A stretch of 64,000 bases of DNA. Source: Aliiglaciecola lipolytica. GTDB taxonomy: Bacteria > Pseudomonadota > Gammaproteobacteria > Enterobacterales > Alteromonadaceae. The notes under the pieces were generated by a model. That model was given only the letters and a program-made list of their open reading frames with translations. It was not told the origin of the DNA and made no database searches. The stretch is from contig NZ_JAHKPT010000035.1 in NCBI RefSeq assembly GCF_018860635.1, positions 515,395 through 579,394 of the forward strand, in the 5' to 3' direction. A program made the translations under genes and the position numbers. Shown piece by piece: positions 37,782 through 48,223 of the stretch. The number at the start of each line of letters is the position of its first letter. Position 1 is the stretch's first letter.

Positions 37782-38841
37782 TTCTCTACTATTATATTGC
37801 CGAGCAGGCTTTGAGGCTGATCTGTGCACTGAACTGCAAGAACAGTTGAGTAAGCTAGGTGTATTTGGTTATCCACTGTTTTCCAAAAAATCGGGTTTTG
37901 TCCGATTTATCTGTCATCAAGATGGAGATCCAGAAAAAGTTATTCAACAACTGGCCGTAAAAGATTTGGTCTTTGCTCGTCAAATGTTTGCGTGCACAGA
38001 ACCTATTTCTCTCACTGATACTGCAGATCGTATCTCTCCCATCTTAGAAAATTTGCAAGACCAAAGTTTATTTGGTGAACTGCGGGTTGAACATGCAGAC
38101 ACTACGGATGGTCGCGAACTATCTAAGTTATGTCGAAAGTTAGCGGTACCATTACGACAAAGTTTACGTAAAAACAACTTACTGACAGCAAAAGAACAAA
38201 CTAACAAACCTTGTTTATTTGTATTTTTTGTCACTGGTGTTGAAGTGATTCTTGGATTCTCTAATCCTAAAAAGCACAGTCCGTTGCCGCTAGGCATTTT
38301 ACGTTTGCGTTCACCTTCATCTGCACCCAGTCGTTCAACCCTTAAATTAGATGAGGCCATTCAGGTTTTTATCCCCAAAGCTGAGATGCAAATCCGTTTT
38401 GAACCAGGTATGCACGCCGTAGATTTAGGGGCATGTCCAGGTGGCTGGACATATCAATTGGTGCAGCGAGGGCTTTTTGTGCAAGCGGTTGACAATGGCG
38501 CTATGGATGCAGCTTTGATGGAAACAGGGCAGGTTAGCTACTTTCCTGAAGATGGCTTTAAATACGAACCCCGTAAAAAGAATGTTCATTGGCTAGTTTG
38601 CGATATGATTGAGCAACCCCAGCGCGTGGCGAAACTTATGGCTAACTGGCTAATTAAGGGATGGTGTAAAGAAGCTATTTTTAATTTAAAGTTGCCCATG
38701 AAACAAAGGTACGAATCGGTTACCCAAGCGAAGCAACTTGTGCATGAAATGATGGACAAACATGCGATTAAATATGAATGGCAAGCGAAACACCTTTATC
38801 ACGACCGAGAAGAAGTGACCGTTCATATTAAAACCCTCTAG
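37771..38841 (+). CDS. rlmM: 23S rRNA (cytidine(2498)-2'-O)-methyltransferase
   Basis: SAM-dependent 2'-O-methyltransferase for C2498 of 23S rRNA. An N-terminal THUMP-like RNA-binding region (about residues 1-170) precedes a Rossmann-type domain with HAVDLGACPGGWTYQLVQRG (about 215-235). The K-D-K-E tetrad is represented by WLVCDMIEQP and NLKLPMKQRYESV. The length of 356 is near the usual 355-366. It is the last gene of the gcvA operon. Confidence 0.94.
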   Translation: MRINSLLLYCRAGFEADLCTELQEQLSKLGVFGYPLFSKKSGFVRFICHQDGDPEKVIQQLAVKDLVFARQMFACTEPISLTDTADRISPILENLQDQSLFGELRVEHADTTDGRELSKLCRKLAVPLRQSLRKNNLLTAKEQTNKPCLFVFFVTGVEVILGFSNPKKHSPLPLGILRLRSPSSAPSRSTLKLDEAIQVFIPKAEMQIRFEPGMHAVDLGACPGGWTYQLVQRGLFVQAVDNGAMDAALMETGQVSYFPEDGFKYEPRKKNVHWLVCDMIEQPQRVAKLMANWLIKGWCKEAIFNLKLPMKQRYESVTQAKQLVHEMMDKHAIKYEWQAKHLYHDREEVTVHIKTL

Positions 38842-38891
38842 CGTTTTAAAGCGCGACTTTCAGCTTAGGCTTATCCGCTTTTATTTAATGA

Positions 38892-40919
38892 TTAGTTTTT
38901 AAGCTGTCGATTAATTGCTTTTTTTAAGGCTTGCCACTGTTGTTTTATTCGTGTTCTATTACTCGATTTTTGAGCATTGGTGTTTTGCTGATAATGATGG
39001 CACATATAAATATGCGTCACATTGCTAAAAGGTTGGTGTAGTGAATTGGGAAGCTTGTTTTTTACACTATTGGCAAAGTCTAGTGGCCCTTGGGATTTTG
39101 CCCGGTAGATTTTAAGCTTGTTCAAGAGCTTTTCTGATTTTTGATAGTACAGGGTAATATGATCAGGTTTTTTGCGATGTAACGATGGCAGAAAGAAAAA
39201 TGCCAATAAAAGCACGATCAAGCCGATCACACTGAGTCCAAATAGGGCTAACTTTTTTGGGGTCAACTCGCCAATTAATGATTTAATTAAGTCTTTTTGG
39301 GAGTTTTTATCGAAACCTAACACCCACTTGGTCCATACGAAATCAATATCTTTTAGTAAAAGCCTAAACTCATTTAACCAAGCTATTGCGCTATAGCGAC
39401 TAAGTGAGAATGGGGAGTCAATCAATTCTGCTGCTTCTTCTATTGCTGATCTTAACCCATACTCTACTCTATCAGGAGCTACCACTGCAGTTGGATCATA
39501 GCGCTGCCACCCCAAATCTGAATGCCATGCCTCAATCCATGCATGGGCATCATATTGATACACACTCATGTAATTTTGCTCACGCATTTCGCCGCCTTGA
39601 TAACCTGTCACTAAGCGAGTTGGAATCCCTGCAAGTCGCAGAATATACGCCATAGCAGAAGCATAGTGGGAACAAAACCCTTGCTGTTGTGCAAATAGAA
39701 ACGTATCTACAGTATCTGTTTGCATTAACGGAGGCTGTAAGGTGTATTCAAAAGGTTGCTCAGCAAAATATGCCAATACTTGGCGTATGAATTCCTGATC
39801 ATCGGGATATTGCGATCGCAGGTTATTAACCCAAATTTGAGTTTTGGGATTTCCTGTGTCCGGCAGTTGCAAATTAATCCGCCTGTCTACACTATAGATA
39901 GCTTGGTTAAGAGGTGTCTCGGGATACGATCGCAATGTATATTGAAAGTTACTTACCAGCGGCGTGTGACTTGTTAATTGATATTCGTGGCTTTGCCAAA
40001 TCTGGTTTGCACTCTTGGGACCTTCTGGAACGCCAACATCAATACTATATAACCAGTTTTGATGGGTTGGCTCAGCAATAACCTCATAGCTATAGAATTT
40101 TCCAGTAAGTGTGGGAGTGAATTCTTTATTAAACCGTTTGTACTGGCGCTGAATCGCTTTTCGTTCTGCAGATACTCGCCAAGTTTTACCGTCGAACTCT
40201 TCCATAACCAGAGCCCGCCAATAGCGTTCTTGAGGGACAGGGATGGCGCCTTTGAATGTTACTCTAAATGCTAATTCTGCACTTTGAGACAACTGCGCAA
40301 TATCTCCAGGAGTGACCTGTTCTGCTAATCCGGTTTGATGCGATTTGGCCGTGGGCATTTGCCACAATGGTCCTATTTTGGGCAGTACAATAAACAATAA
40401 GGCGGTGATAGGTAAAGCCTGCCCTGCCATAATCGCGATTCTTTTTAAATTAGTGTCAAAGCCGAGGCTAGGACTGATATTGCAGGCTAGAGAAAGCAAA
40501 AGCAGCAATGTTAGGAACAAATAAAAAATGCTAAAACCTATGCTATTTTGGAATATAAAACCGCAACCAATCAGGAAGCCACAGCAGGTTATTAATTGAT
40601 AATAATCTTTCATACTGCGTAACTGCATTAACTTTAATGAGCAGGCTAAAACTAACAGGTTTATCATGCCTAGAAGTACCCCTAGCTGGAAACTAAAATA
40701 GGCCAGTACAATTGCACTTAACAGTGCTAAGAGGTTGAGTGTACGTACAGATGGAGCATGCTTGTGTAACTCTAAGTACAGTGCGCTGCGCATCACTACA
40801 GCGCACACCACTAAAATGAGAATCCAGCCCATTACTGGCTCAAGTAAACTCAAACTAATACACAGAAATACCATAGTCAGTATGATATGAGCATGATTTT
40901 TAGCAGAAGAGATCATCAT
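38892..40919 (-). CDS. TgpA-like transglutaminase membrane protein (DUF3488)
   Basis: A 675-residue inner-membrane protein: N-terminal DUF3488 region with six or so membrane segments (about residues 10-190), a large periplasmic transglutaminase-like domain and one C-terminal membrane segment (about 555-578) before a basic tail. The Cys-His-Asp triad is visible in QQGFCSHYASAMAYILRLAGIPTRLVTGY, DAHAWIEAW and QRYDPT. Pseudomonas TgpA is a protein of this type that is essential there. It is the third gene of the MoxR-DUF58-TgpA operon and overlaps the DUF58 gene by 4 bases. The substrate is unknown. Confidence 0.9.
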   Translation of the reverse strand: MMISSAKNHAHIILTMVFLCISLSLLEPVMGWILILVVCAVVMRSALYLELHKHAPSVRTLNLLALLSAIVLAYFSFQLGVLLGMINLLVLACSLKLMQLRSMKDYYQLITCCGFLIGCGFIFQNSIGFSIFYLFLTLLLLLSLACNISPSLGFDTNLKRIAIMAGQALPITALLFIVLPKIGPLWQMPTAKSHQTGLAEQVTPGDIAQLSQSAELAFRVTFKGAIPVPQERYWRALVMEEFDGKTWRVSAERKAIQRQYKRFNKEFTPTLTGKFYSYEVIAEPTHQNWLYSIDVGVPEGPKSANQIWQSHEYQLTSHTPLVSNFQYTLRSYPETPLNQAIYSVDRRINLQLPDTGNPKTQIWVNNLRSQYPDDQEFIRQVLAYFAEQPFEYTLQPPLMQTDTVDTFLFAQQQGFCSHYASAMAYILRLAGIPTRLVTGYQGGEMREQNYMSVYQYDAHAWIEAWHSDLGWQRYDPTAVVAPDRVEYGLRSAIEEAAELIDSPFSLSRYSAIAWLNEFRLLLKDIDFVWTKWVLGFDKNSQKDLIKSLIGELTPKKLALFGLSVIGLIVLLLAFFFLPSLHRKKPDHITLYYQKSEKLLNKLKIYRAKSQGPLDFANSVKNKLPNSLHQPFSNVTHIYMCHHYQQNTNAQKSSNRTRIKQQWQALKKAINRQLKN

Positions 40920-41905
40920 TTAACGCCTTCCAAATAAGGCGTGTGCAAAGCGAGCGCCTTTAAACAGGCATATTGATGTTCTATTCCACTACTAGGCGCA
41001 ATTTTAAGGTTACCCAAGTCCAAACCAAATACACTATTGTTTCTAGTTAATTCAATAACTTGAAAGCTCAGCTCGCTGAGTTTGTGTTCTAAATCATGGG
41101 AATTTAGCGATGCCAATATTAACCAGCCTGTTGCACCTGATTGATTGGAAAACTGTTTGGAGATCATGCCTTGGCCTTTGGCGACTTGTTTCCACGCCAC
41201 ATGATAAAGGGGCTCACCTTGTTTGTATGGCGCTAGGCTATCAAAATCATCGTGACCTTTGAGCGACGAATCTGCTTGGTTGAGGTGCACTGAGTCTTGT
41301 TTATCAATTAGCCGAACTTTGCTAGCCAAAGGTTTGGGGTAAACCACAATATCAGATGAAAAAGCTAGGTGAGTCCAACAACTGATTAATCCCAGAGGAA
41401 AAGTACTGGTTAGTGTGACTCGGGGTAATTTCAATCTACCTCTTTGTGGGCAATCCAAAGGAAGGTAAATAGGATTCGAAAAATTGTCCAAGTCCACATT
41501 AATATTATTTTTCACCTTCCAAAAATTCAGTTTAAGGATTCCGTGGGAAACTTGTTTATTATTGTTAAACCAGATTGGTATTTGTAGCTTTTCCCCTGCA
41601 AACCCATGTTGAATTTTACCCAATTGAATTTCCAACTTGGCAAAATTTAGATATGCGATAAATAAATTCAGAAGGAATAATGAGACTAAAAAATAACATA
41701 ACATTATCATTAAGTTATTTTGATAATTGGTTCCTAAAATAAATAAACCCACACATAACAGGATAAACAATCCTCCGAAACGCGATGGAAAAATGAAAAT
41801 ACTACGGTAGTTCAATTTATAGTTATTGGCTTCAGGAATGCGCCTATCTAACCATCTCAGTGCAGTTGATTGCCAACCAAACATATTAGGCTGCCAACGG
41901 GTCAA
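40916..41905 (-). CDS. DUF58 domain protein
   Basis: A 329-residue protein with two adjacent N-terminal membrane segments (about 35-75) and a C-terminal DUF58 domain, recognised by LGLISCWTHL and DFDSLAPYKQGEPLYHVAWKQVAKGQGMISKQF. DUF58 proteins have a von Willebrand A-like fold and work with MoxR ATPases. It overlaps the MoxR gene by 20 bases and the TgpA-like gene by 4, so all three are made from one mRNA. Confidence 0.9.
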   Translation of the reverse strand: MTRWQPNMFGWQSTALRWLDRRIPEANNYKLNYRSIFIFPSRFGGLFILLCVGLFILGTNYQNNLMIMLCYFLVSLFLLNLFIAYLNFAKLEIQLGKIQHGFAGEKLQIPIWFNNNKQVSHGILKLNFWKVKNNINVDLDNFSNPIYLPLDCPQRGRLKLPRVTLTSTFPLGLISCWTHLAFSSDIVVYPKPLASKVRLIDKQDSVHLNQADSSLKGHDDFDSLAPYKQGEPLYHVAWKQVAKGQGMISKQFSNQSGATGWLILASLNSHDLEHKLSELSFQVIELTRNNSVFGLDLGNLKIAPSSGIEHQYACLKALALHTPYLEGVK

Positions 41906-42812
41906 TGGCTTCTAGTAGCCGATCACTCAAACTCGTTTGCCCATTAAAGTCGGACAAAGCTGCGCGCATTCGATGTTCTGCTACCGACGGTAACACCGCT
42001 TGGGTATCTTCAGGTATGACGTAATCTCTGCCGTGCAAAAATGCCCAGGCTTTGGACGCTTGCATCAGTGCCTTACTTGCTCGTGGGGACAAGGGATTAG
42101 GGAAACCTTCGTTTTCACGGCTATGGGTTACTAATTTTAGAATGTAATCCAATATGGCATCAGATACATTGACCTTATTTATTTGCTCTTGCATTTGTGT
42201 AAATTCGGCAACAGTTAAGCAGGCTTGTTGGGATTTTTTAGTCCCGAAATCTTGCTCCAAAAGCATTTTCTTTTCAGCTTGCCAATCTGGGTAACCTAAT
42301 TGAATACGCATTAAAAAACGATCCAATTGAGATTCAGGTAAAGGGTAGGTCCCTGATTGATGCATTGGGTTTTGTGTCCCAATAACAAAAAATGGGGTAG
42401 GTAAAGCTCGTGTTTCACCGTCTAGACTAACTTGTTTTTCTTCCATGGCTTCTAACAAAGCGCTTTGGGTCTTGGGACTAGCGCGATTAATCTCATCAGC
42501 TAAAATCAATTGATTGAAAATCGGTCCTGGATGAAATTGAAAGGATTGTTTGGTGCTATCAAAAATGTTTAAACCCAGCATATCCGCAGGCAATAAATCA
42601 GAAGTAAATTGAATGCGGGAAAAATCCAACCCCAATACTGCCGCAAGTGCATGGGATAGGGTAGTTTTGCCCATTCCGGGTAAATCTTCTATCAACAAAT
42701 GACCATTAGCCAATAAACAGGTAAACGCTAATTTAATCTGTTGGTGCTTGCCAATGACTTGTTCTGAAACCTGACTTATCGCATTTTGCAATTGTGGGTG
42801 CATAGTTGGCAA
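41886..42812 (-). CDS. MoxR family AAA+ ATPase
   Basis: Cytoplasmic AAA+ ATPase with chaperone-like roles in assembling membrane or metal-containing complexes. Walker A LPGMGKTT is at about residues 44-51, Walker B with ADEINRASPKTQSALLEAMEE at about 109-130, sensor 1 FVIGTQNPMHQSGTYPLPESQLDRFL at about 146-171, and the C-terminal lid with PLSPRASKALMQASKAWAFLHGRDYVIPEDT. The length of 308 is normal. It is the first gene of the operon and is divergent from seqA with 264 bases between. Confidence 0.93.
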   Translation of the reverse strand: MPTMHPQLQNAISQVSEQVIGKHQQIKLAFTCLLANGHLLIEDLPGMGKTTLSHALAAVLGLDFSRIQFTSDLLPADMLGLNIFDSTKQSFQFHPGPIFNQLILADEINRASPKTQSALLEAMEEKQVSLDGETRALPTPFFVIGTQNPMHQSGTYPLPESQLDRFLMRIQLGYPDWQAEKKMLLEQDFGTKKSQQACLTVAEFTQMQEQINKVNVSDAILDYILKLVTHSRENEGFPNPLSPRASKALMQASKAWAFLHGRDYVIPEDTQAVLPSVAEHRMRAALSDFNGQTSLSDRLLEAIDPLAA

Positions 42813-43076
42813 TACCTTGTTTTTTATTTTAGTATTTGAAAAGAAACAGTTACTCTATTTAATTCTAGACCATGCTGAGAGTCGTGTAACTGTCAGGGTT
42901 AATACTCACGTATAGATCTTATTCACTTTTTTATGTCAGCGTGTCAAGAAGCCAACTTAATCACAATAAACGGCAGGAAAGTCAGCCAATTAGAACAGAG
43001 AAGTGAATTTTTTACTGAAATAAAAATGTCATTAGTCTTATAATAGTGGCACTTTTAAATAGCAGTTATTAGAAAT

Positions 43077-43673
43077 ATGAAAACGATTACTATCGACGAC
43101 GAATTATATGGATTTATTGCCTCTCAAACGAAGCATATCGGTGAAAGTGCTTCAGATATCTTGCGCCGAATTTTGATAGATGAATTAGGCTTAAAAGCAG
43201 GGGAAAGTCCTAGAGTTGATGTATCCAAGCCAGCAGAAGTAAATAAAGAAGTCAAAGATATAAATAAAATTAAAAAAGTTCGTGACGTGCAAGCAAAAGA
43301 GCAAAAAAACACTGATGAGGTGGTTGATGCAACGTCGTTGTTCGATTTATTGAACCAAGAGACTTTTGATCAACCCATGAGCAAGGTAGAACGTTTTTTA
43401 AAGATGTTGGGCGCTTTACATCAAACCCATCCGGATCGTTTTAATGCGGTTTTGGAAATCAAAGGTAAAGGTCGACTCTATTTTGCGACTGACAAAAATG
43501 TATTATTAAAAACGGGCAGCAGTACTAACCCAAAACAAATACCCGGTTCAGAGTATTGGGTAGTCACAAATAACAATACAGAGAAAAAATGTACTATGCT
43601 AACCAATACCGCTGCTATCTTAGGGTATTCTAAAAGTAATGTAGAACGCTTAGGTAAAATATTTAAAGCCTAA
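43077..43673 (+). CDS. seqA: Replication initiation regulator SeqA
   Basis: Binds hemimethylated GATC sites and sequesters oriC after initiation, so its presence implies Dam methylation. The N-terminal oligomerisation domain [33 protein letters not shown] is at residues 1-33. A variable charged linker covers about 45-80, and the DNA-binding domain has [31 protein letters not shown] and [12 protein letters not shown]. The length of 198 is somewhat above E. coli (181), owing to the linker. A TATAAT hexamer lies 35-45 bases upstream of the start and is a good -10 candidate. pgm follows after 29 bases, as in E. coli. Confidence 0.96.
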   Translation: MKTITIDDELYGFIASQTKHIGESASDILRRILIDELGLKAGESPRVDVSKPAEVNKEVKDINKIKKVRDVQAKEQKNTDEVVDATSLFDLLNQETFDQPMSKVERFLKMLGALHQTHPDRFNAVLEIKGKGRLYFATDKNVLLKTGSSTNPKQIPGSEYWVVTNNNTEKKCTMLTNTAAILGYSKSNVERLGKIFKA

Positions 43674-43702
43674 ACTCACTCAAACTCACTACTAGGATTA
43701 TT

Positions 43703-45355
43703 ATGGCAATTCATCCACAGGCAGGACAGCCGGCAGCTCCAGAACAACTAGTCAATGTAGCGCGCTTAGTCAGCGCTTATTATTCCAATAAACCGAATCT
43801 AGACGATCCTACACAAGCTGTGGCGTTTGGGACTTCTGGTCATCGTGGTAGTGCTTTTTTAAATACGTTTACGGATGTCCACATTGCGGCTATATGCCAA
43901 GCATTGGCGGAATATAGAAGTATTCAAAATACTAGTGGTCCTATGTACATTGGTATGGATACCCATGCTTTATCAGAGCCTGCTTTTATTACTGCTGTGG
44001 AAGTTTTAGCCGCAAATCAGGTCAACATGATAGTGCAAGAAAAGCGAGGCTATACCCCTACACCGGTCGTTTCTCACGCTATTCTTAACTACAATCGCGG
44101 TAAGCAATCCGGCTTGGCAGATGGGGTGGTGATTACACCTTCGCACAATCCTCCCGAGGATGGTGGATTTAAATATAATCCCACTCACGGTGGTCCCGCA
44201 GACGGAGATGCCACAAATTGGATCCAAGATAGAGCGAATCGCATTATTGCCGCAGGATGCAAAGAAATTAAGCGCATGGACTTTGATGCAGCAATGAAAT
44301 CAGGGTTTGTTCAAGAGGTTGATTTATCCGCACAATATATTAGCGAACTTGATCAAGTCGTTGATCTCAAAACAATATCTGAAGCTGGTTTAAGTCTTGG
44401 AACAGATCCTTTGGGTGGAGCTGGTTTAGGCTATTGGGACATCATCGCCGACCGTTACAATCTAAATATCAAAGTGGTTAATAACAAAGTTGATCAACAA
44501 TTTGGATTTATGCACCGCGATAAAGATGGCAAAATTCGTATGGATTGTTCATCGCCTTACGCCATGGCTGGACTCATTGAGCTCCGTCAAGATTTTGATG
44601 TCGCCTTTGGTAATGATCCTGATTTCGACCGTCATGGAATAGTCACTAAGACCGCAGGTTTGATGAACCCTAATCATTACCTTGCTGTAGCCATCAATTA
44701 CCTATACCAGCATCGCAGCGACTGGCCTAGCAATTTGAAAATTGGTAAAACCCTTGTTTCCAGCAGCATGATTGACCGTGTCGCTAAATCTCTGGGACGT
44801 GAATTAGCGGAAATGCCAGTTGGTTTTAAGTGGTTTGTACAAGGTATGTTAAACAGCGAATTCGGTTTTGCTGGAGAGGAAAGTGCTGGTGGAATTTTCT
44901 TACGCAGGAATGGTCAGCCTTGGGCTACAGATAAAGACGGCATTATTTTATGTTTATTAGCGGCTGAGATCATGGCGGTTACCGGCATCGATCCAGGCGA
45001 ACATTATCAGAAACTGACAGAACAGTTTGGCTCGCCAAGTTATAAACGTATTGATGTTGCAGCCAGTCATGAACAAAAACAAGTATTGAGTAAGATGGAT
45101 AAGTCGGTAATTACCTCTACAGAATTAGCGGGTGAGAAAATTAACAATATCCAAACTCATGCGCCAGGTAACAATGCCGCTATTGGTGGCGTGAAAGTGA
45201 GTACCGAAAATGGTTGGTTTGCTGCACGTCCGTCTGGTACAGAAAACGTTTACAAGATCTATGCAGAGAGTTTTAATGGCGAAACACACTTAGATAGTCT
45301 TTTAAATGAAGCTCAAAACCTAGTGGATGGTGTGTTTAAATCCAAAAATGTTTAA
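43703..45355 (+). CDS. pgm: Phosphoglucomutase (alpha-D-glucose-specific)
   Basis: Interconverts glucose-1-phosphate and glucose-6-phosphate. The phosphoserine loop is ITPSHNPP (Ser147), the metal loop [10 protein letters not shown] (about 304-313), the sugar-binding loop FAGEESAGG and the phosphate-binding [12 protein letters not shown] near the C-terminus. The length of 550 matches E. coli Pgm (546). Co-transcription with seqA is a conserved arrangement. Together with GlgP downstream it links glycogen breakdown to glycolysis. Confidence 0.97.
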   Translation: MAIHPQAGQPAAPEQLVNVARLVSAYYSNKPNLDDPTQAVAFGTSGHRGSAFLNTFTDVHIAAICQALAEYRSIQNTSGPMYIGMDTHALSEPAFITAVEVLAANQVNMIVQEKRGYTPTPVVSHAILNYNRGKQSGLADGVVITPSHNPPEDGGFKYNPTHGGPADGDATNWIQDRANRIIAAGCKEIKRMDFDAAMKSGFVQEVDLSAQYISELDQVVDLKTISEAGLSLGTDPLGGAGLGYWDIIADRYNLNIKVVNNKVDQQFGFMHRDKDGKIRMDCSSPYAMAGLIELRQDFDVAFGNDPDFDRHGIVTKTAGLMNPNHYLAVAINYLYQHRSDWPSNLKIGKTLVSSSMIDRVAKSLGRELAEMPVGFKWFVQGMLNSEFGFAGEESAGGIFLRRNGQPWATDKDGIILCLLAAEIMAVTGIDPGEHYQKLTEQFGSPSYKRIDVAASHEQKQVLSKMDKSVITSTELAGEKINNIQTHAPGNNAAIGGVKVSTENGWFAARPSGTENVYKIYAESFNGETHLDSLLNEAQNLVDGVFKSKNV

Positions 45356-45488
45356 TTAATGTTTGTTTGCGGTTCTATTTTAGTTAAATAACTCGTGTTT
45401 TGTAGAATATTTACGAAAATAGTCTAAAAATTAACATTTATTTAATAGAATTGATTTGGAATTCCTGCTAAAACTACGTTCATACTGA

Positions 45489-45511
45489 AAACTGTAATTT
45501 TATTACAGTTT
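45489..45511. promoter_or_regulatory. Palindrome upstream of glgP
   Basis: AAACTGTAA (45489-45497) and TTACAGTTT (45503-45511) form a perfect 9-base-pair dyad with centre TTTTA, 24 bases before the GTG start. It may be an operator or a leader hairpin. No known binding-site family was matched. Confidence 0.45.
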
Positions 45512-45535
45512 CGAATTGAATAGAAAGTCGCAAAA

Positions 45536-48043
45536 GTGGGAATTCCTGTCATGCCAAAAGTTAATCTTAAAAGTAAGGCTCTAAGTGAGCCTGCAAAATT
45601 AGACAAGAGTGATATCAAAGAAGCAATTGTTCGTCACCTTCATTGTTCTTTAGGTACAGACGAAAATAAAGCCAACAACCACGCTTGGTGGAAAGCGGCA
45701 TGTGCAGCCGTGCAAGAACAAGTCCTTGAGCGTTTACGCCGCACCCAGAAATCCCACTACCTAAACGATACCCGAGCCGTTCACTATTTTTCCGCTGAGT
45801 TTTTAATGGGCCGTTTAATGTCCAATAACCTGCATAATTTGGGTTTATTTGAAGTGACACAACAAGCCTTGCAAGAGTTGGGGGTCAGTCTTACCGATGT
45901 GATGGAAGAAGAACCAGACATGGCACTAGGTAACGGTGGGTTGGGACGTTTAGCTGCTTGTTTTATCGATTCATTAGCGACAATGGACTTGCCCGCAGTA
46001 GGTTACGGAATCCATTACGAAAATGGTTTATTCCGTCAAGAAATTAAAAATGGTGCGCAAATAGAACGTCCCGATAGTTGGCGTGACTATGGTAATCCTT
46101 GGGAAATATGCCGTCCTGAATCAATTCAAGAAGTACCACTATTTGGTTATGTGGAAACCAAATATGGTGAAAACGGTCGCATATTAAAAGAATGGCATCC
46201 TGGTTCTATTGTCAAAGGTATTCCATGGGATATTCCAGTCGTCGGTTTTGGCGGTAAAACGGTAAACGTCCTGCGTTTGTGGCAAAGCCAAGCGTCAAAT
46301 TATTTCAATTGGGATGTTTTCAATGCGGGTGGTTATGTTGATGCCCAATCAGAAAATGTGCAAGCTGAAACCATTTCTAAAGTACTATATCCAAATGACG
46401 AAACCGAAGCGGGTAAAGAACTTCGTCTAATTCAGCAATACTTTTTCTGCGCTTGTTCACTAAAAGACATTATACGACGCTACAAACGTGCCCATGGTGA
46501 TGATTGGAGCCGTTTCTCGCAACAGGTCGTGATTCAACTGAATGATACCCATCCAGCTATCGCTATCCCTGAATTGATGCGTATCTTGGTTGACCGAGCA
46601 GAACTCGATTGGGATGACGCTTGGGCGATTTGCCATAAAACCTTTGCTTATACTAATCATACTTTGCTGCCAGAGGCATTAGAAAAGTGGCCGGCCAGAA
46701 TGATTGAAAAAATACTGCCTCGTCATTTAGAAATTATTTACGAAATTAACTCCCGCTTTTTAGCTGAAGTAGAAAAAAAATGGCCTGGCGATAATAAAAT
46801 TAAGCAAAAGCTGTCAATTATTGAAGAAGGCAACAATAAAATGGTACGCATGGGCAATCTATCCGTGATTGGCTCATTTGCTGTTAATGGTGTGGCTGAA
46901 ATCCATTCCAAGTTAGTTAAACAGAATCTTTTTCCAGAATTTGACCAAATGTGGCCAGATAAACTCACCAATGTAACTAATGGCATAACACCTCGTCGTT
47001 GGCTAAAAGCATGTAATCCAGAACTGTCAGCATTAATTGATAAGAAGATTGGTACTGATTGGCCGTTAAACTTAGAAAAATTAAAAGACTTAGAAAAATT
47101 TGCAACTGAGGCAAAGTTTCAAAAACACTTTATGAAAATTAAGCTTAACAATAAAATCGCACTTGCCAGTGAGGTGAAAAAATTAACTGGGATCGACATC
47201 GATCCTAAGGCCATATTTGATGTGCAGATTAAACGTTTACATGAATATAAGCGCCAGCATCTAAACTTGCTGCATATTATGGCTCTGTATCGCAGATTAT
47301 TAGAAAACCCAGCCTATGACATGCAGCCTAGAGTCTTTCTTTTTGGAGCGAAAGCTGCGCCAGGTTATAAATTAGCCAAAGACATTATTTACGCGATTAA
47401 TATGGTTGCAGAACGAATTAATTATGACGAGCGGGTAAACAAAAAATTAAAAGTGGTGTTTTTACCCAACTATCGAGTCAGCTTGGCTGAAAAAATGATC
47501 CCTGCTGCTGATGTTTCCGAGCAAATTTCGACAGCCGGAAAAGAAGCATCGGGTACCGGAAATATGAAGCTATCGCTAAATGGTGCTTTGACTATAGGTA
47601 CGATGGATGGTGCCAATATAGAGATTGCTGAGGAAGTGGGCGACGAAAACATCTTCATTTTTGGGTTAACGGTTGAGGAAGTCGATAAATTACACGCCAA
47701 AGGTTATAACCCATATGATTACTACTACCAAAATGCGGAACTCAAGGCCATTTTAGATTGGTTAGAAACCGACTATTTCACGCCTGGAAAGCCTGGTGCT
47801 TTATCCTCATTGAAGCATAGTTTGCTTGATGGTGGTGATCCATATTTAGTGTTAGCAGATTTCGAGGCATATTCGCAAGCTCAAAATAAAGTGGATATAG
47901 CCTATCGAGACAGTAAAGATTGGGCTCGCATGGCAATTTTAAATTGTGCCAGAATGGGTAAATTTACTTCCGACCGCTCGGTTCAAGATTACGTAGATCG
48001 AATCTGGAAGTTAGATGCATGTGAAGTAGAGCAATCATTTTGA
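45536..48043 (+). CDS. glgP: Glycogen/maltodextrin phosphorylase
   Basis: PLP-dependent GT35 enzyme that releases glucose-1-phosphate from alpha-1,4-glucans. Motifs: [16 protein letters not shown] near residue 85, [56 protein letters not shown], and the PLP site [27 protein letters not shown], whose Lys binds the cofactor. The length of 835 is near the usual 815-830. The frame starts at GTG 45536; ATG 45551 (MPKVNLK) is an alternative with a GGGAAT stretch upstream. It stands alone between seqA-pgm and a GGDEF/EAL gene, with its own terminator. Confidence 0.96.
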   Translation: MGIPVMPKVNLKSKALSEPAKLDKSDIKEAIVRHLHCSLGTDENKANNHAWWKAACAAVQEQVLERLRRTQKSHYLNDTRAVHYFSAEFLMGRLMSNNLHNLGLFEVTQQALQELGVSLTDVMEEEPDMALGNGGLGRLAACFIDSLATMDLPAVGYGIHYENGLFRQEIKNGAQIERPDSWRDYGNPWEICRPESIQEVPLFGYVETKYGENGRILKEWHPGSIVKGIPWDIPVVGFGGKTVNVLRLWQSQASNYFNWDVFNAGGYVDAQSENVQAETISKVLYPNDETEAGKELRLIQQYFFCACSLKDIIRRYKRAHGDDWSRFSQQVVIQLNDTHPAIAIPELMRILVDRAELDWDDAWAICHKTFAYTNHTLLPEALEKWPARMIEKILPRHLEIIYEINSRFLAEVEKKWPGDNKIKQKLSIIEEGNNKMVRMGNLSVIGSFAVNGVAEIHSKLVKQNLFPEFDQMWPDKLTNVTNGITPRRWLKACNPELSALIDKKIGTDWPLNLEKLKDLEKFATEAKFQKHFMKIKLNNKIALASEVKKLTGIDIDPKAIFDVQIKRLHEYKRQHLNLLHIMALYRRLLENPAYDMQPRVFLFGAKAAPGYKLAKDIIYAINMVAERINYDERVNKKLKVVFLPNYRVSLAEKMIPAADVSEQISTAGKEASGTGNMKLSLNGALTIGTMDGANIEIAEEVGDENIFIFGLTVEEVDKLHAKGYNPYDYYYQNAELKAILDWLETDYFTPGKPGALSSLKHSLLDGGDPYLVLADFEAYSQAQNKVDIAYRDSKDWARMAILNCARMGKFTSDRSVQDYVDRIWKLDACEVEQSF

Positions 48044-48124
48044 ACCTAATAGACTTAGATAGTTGCTGCTAACCTAGCACTCATATGGTTACAGTTTAGA
48101 TTTCAAAACCGCTGATACGTTATT

Positions 48125-48154
48125 AAAAGGCTCAATTTTTCAATTGAGCCTTTT
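48125..48154 (+). terminator. Intrinsic terminator of glgP
   Basis: AAAAGGCTCAATT (48125-48137) pairs with AATTGAGCCTTTT (48142-48154) around a short loop and is followed by CTTTTG. It lies about 80 bases after the glgP stop. Confidence 0.88.
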
Positions 48155-48223
48155 CTTTTGCCCTCAGATACGTATAGAATCTTAGTAATTGCCTAGCAGT
48201 GCGCCTAAATAAGAAAAATTAGA

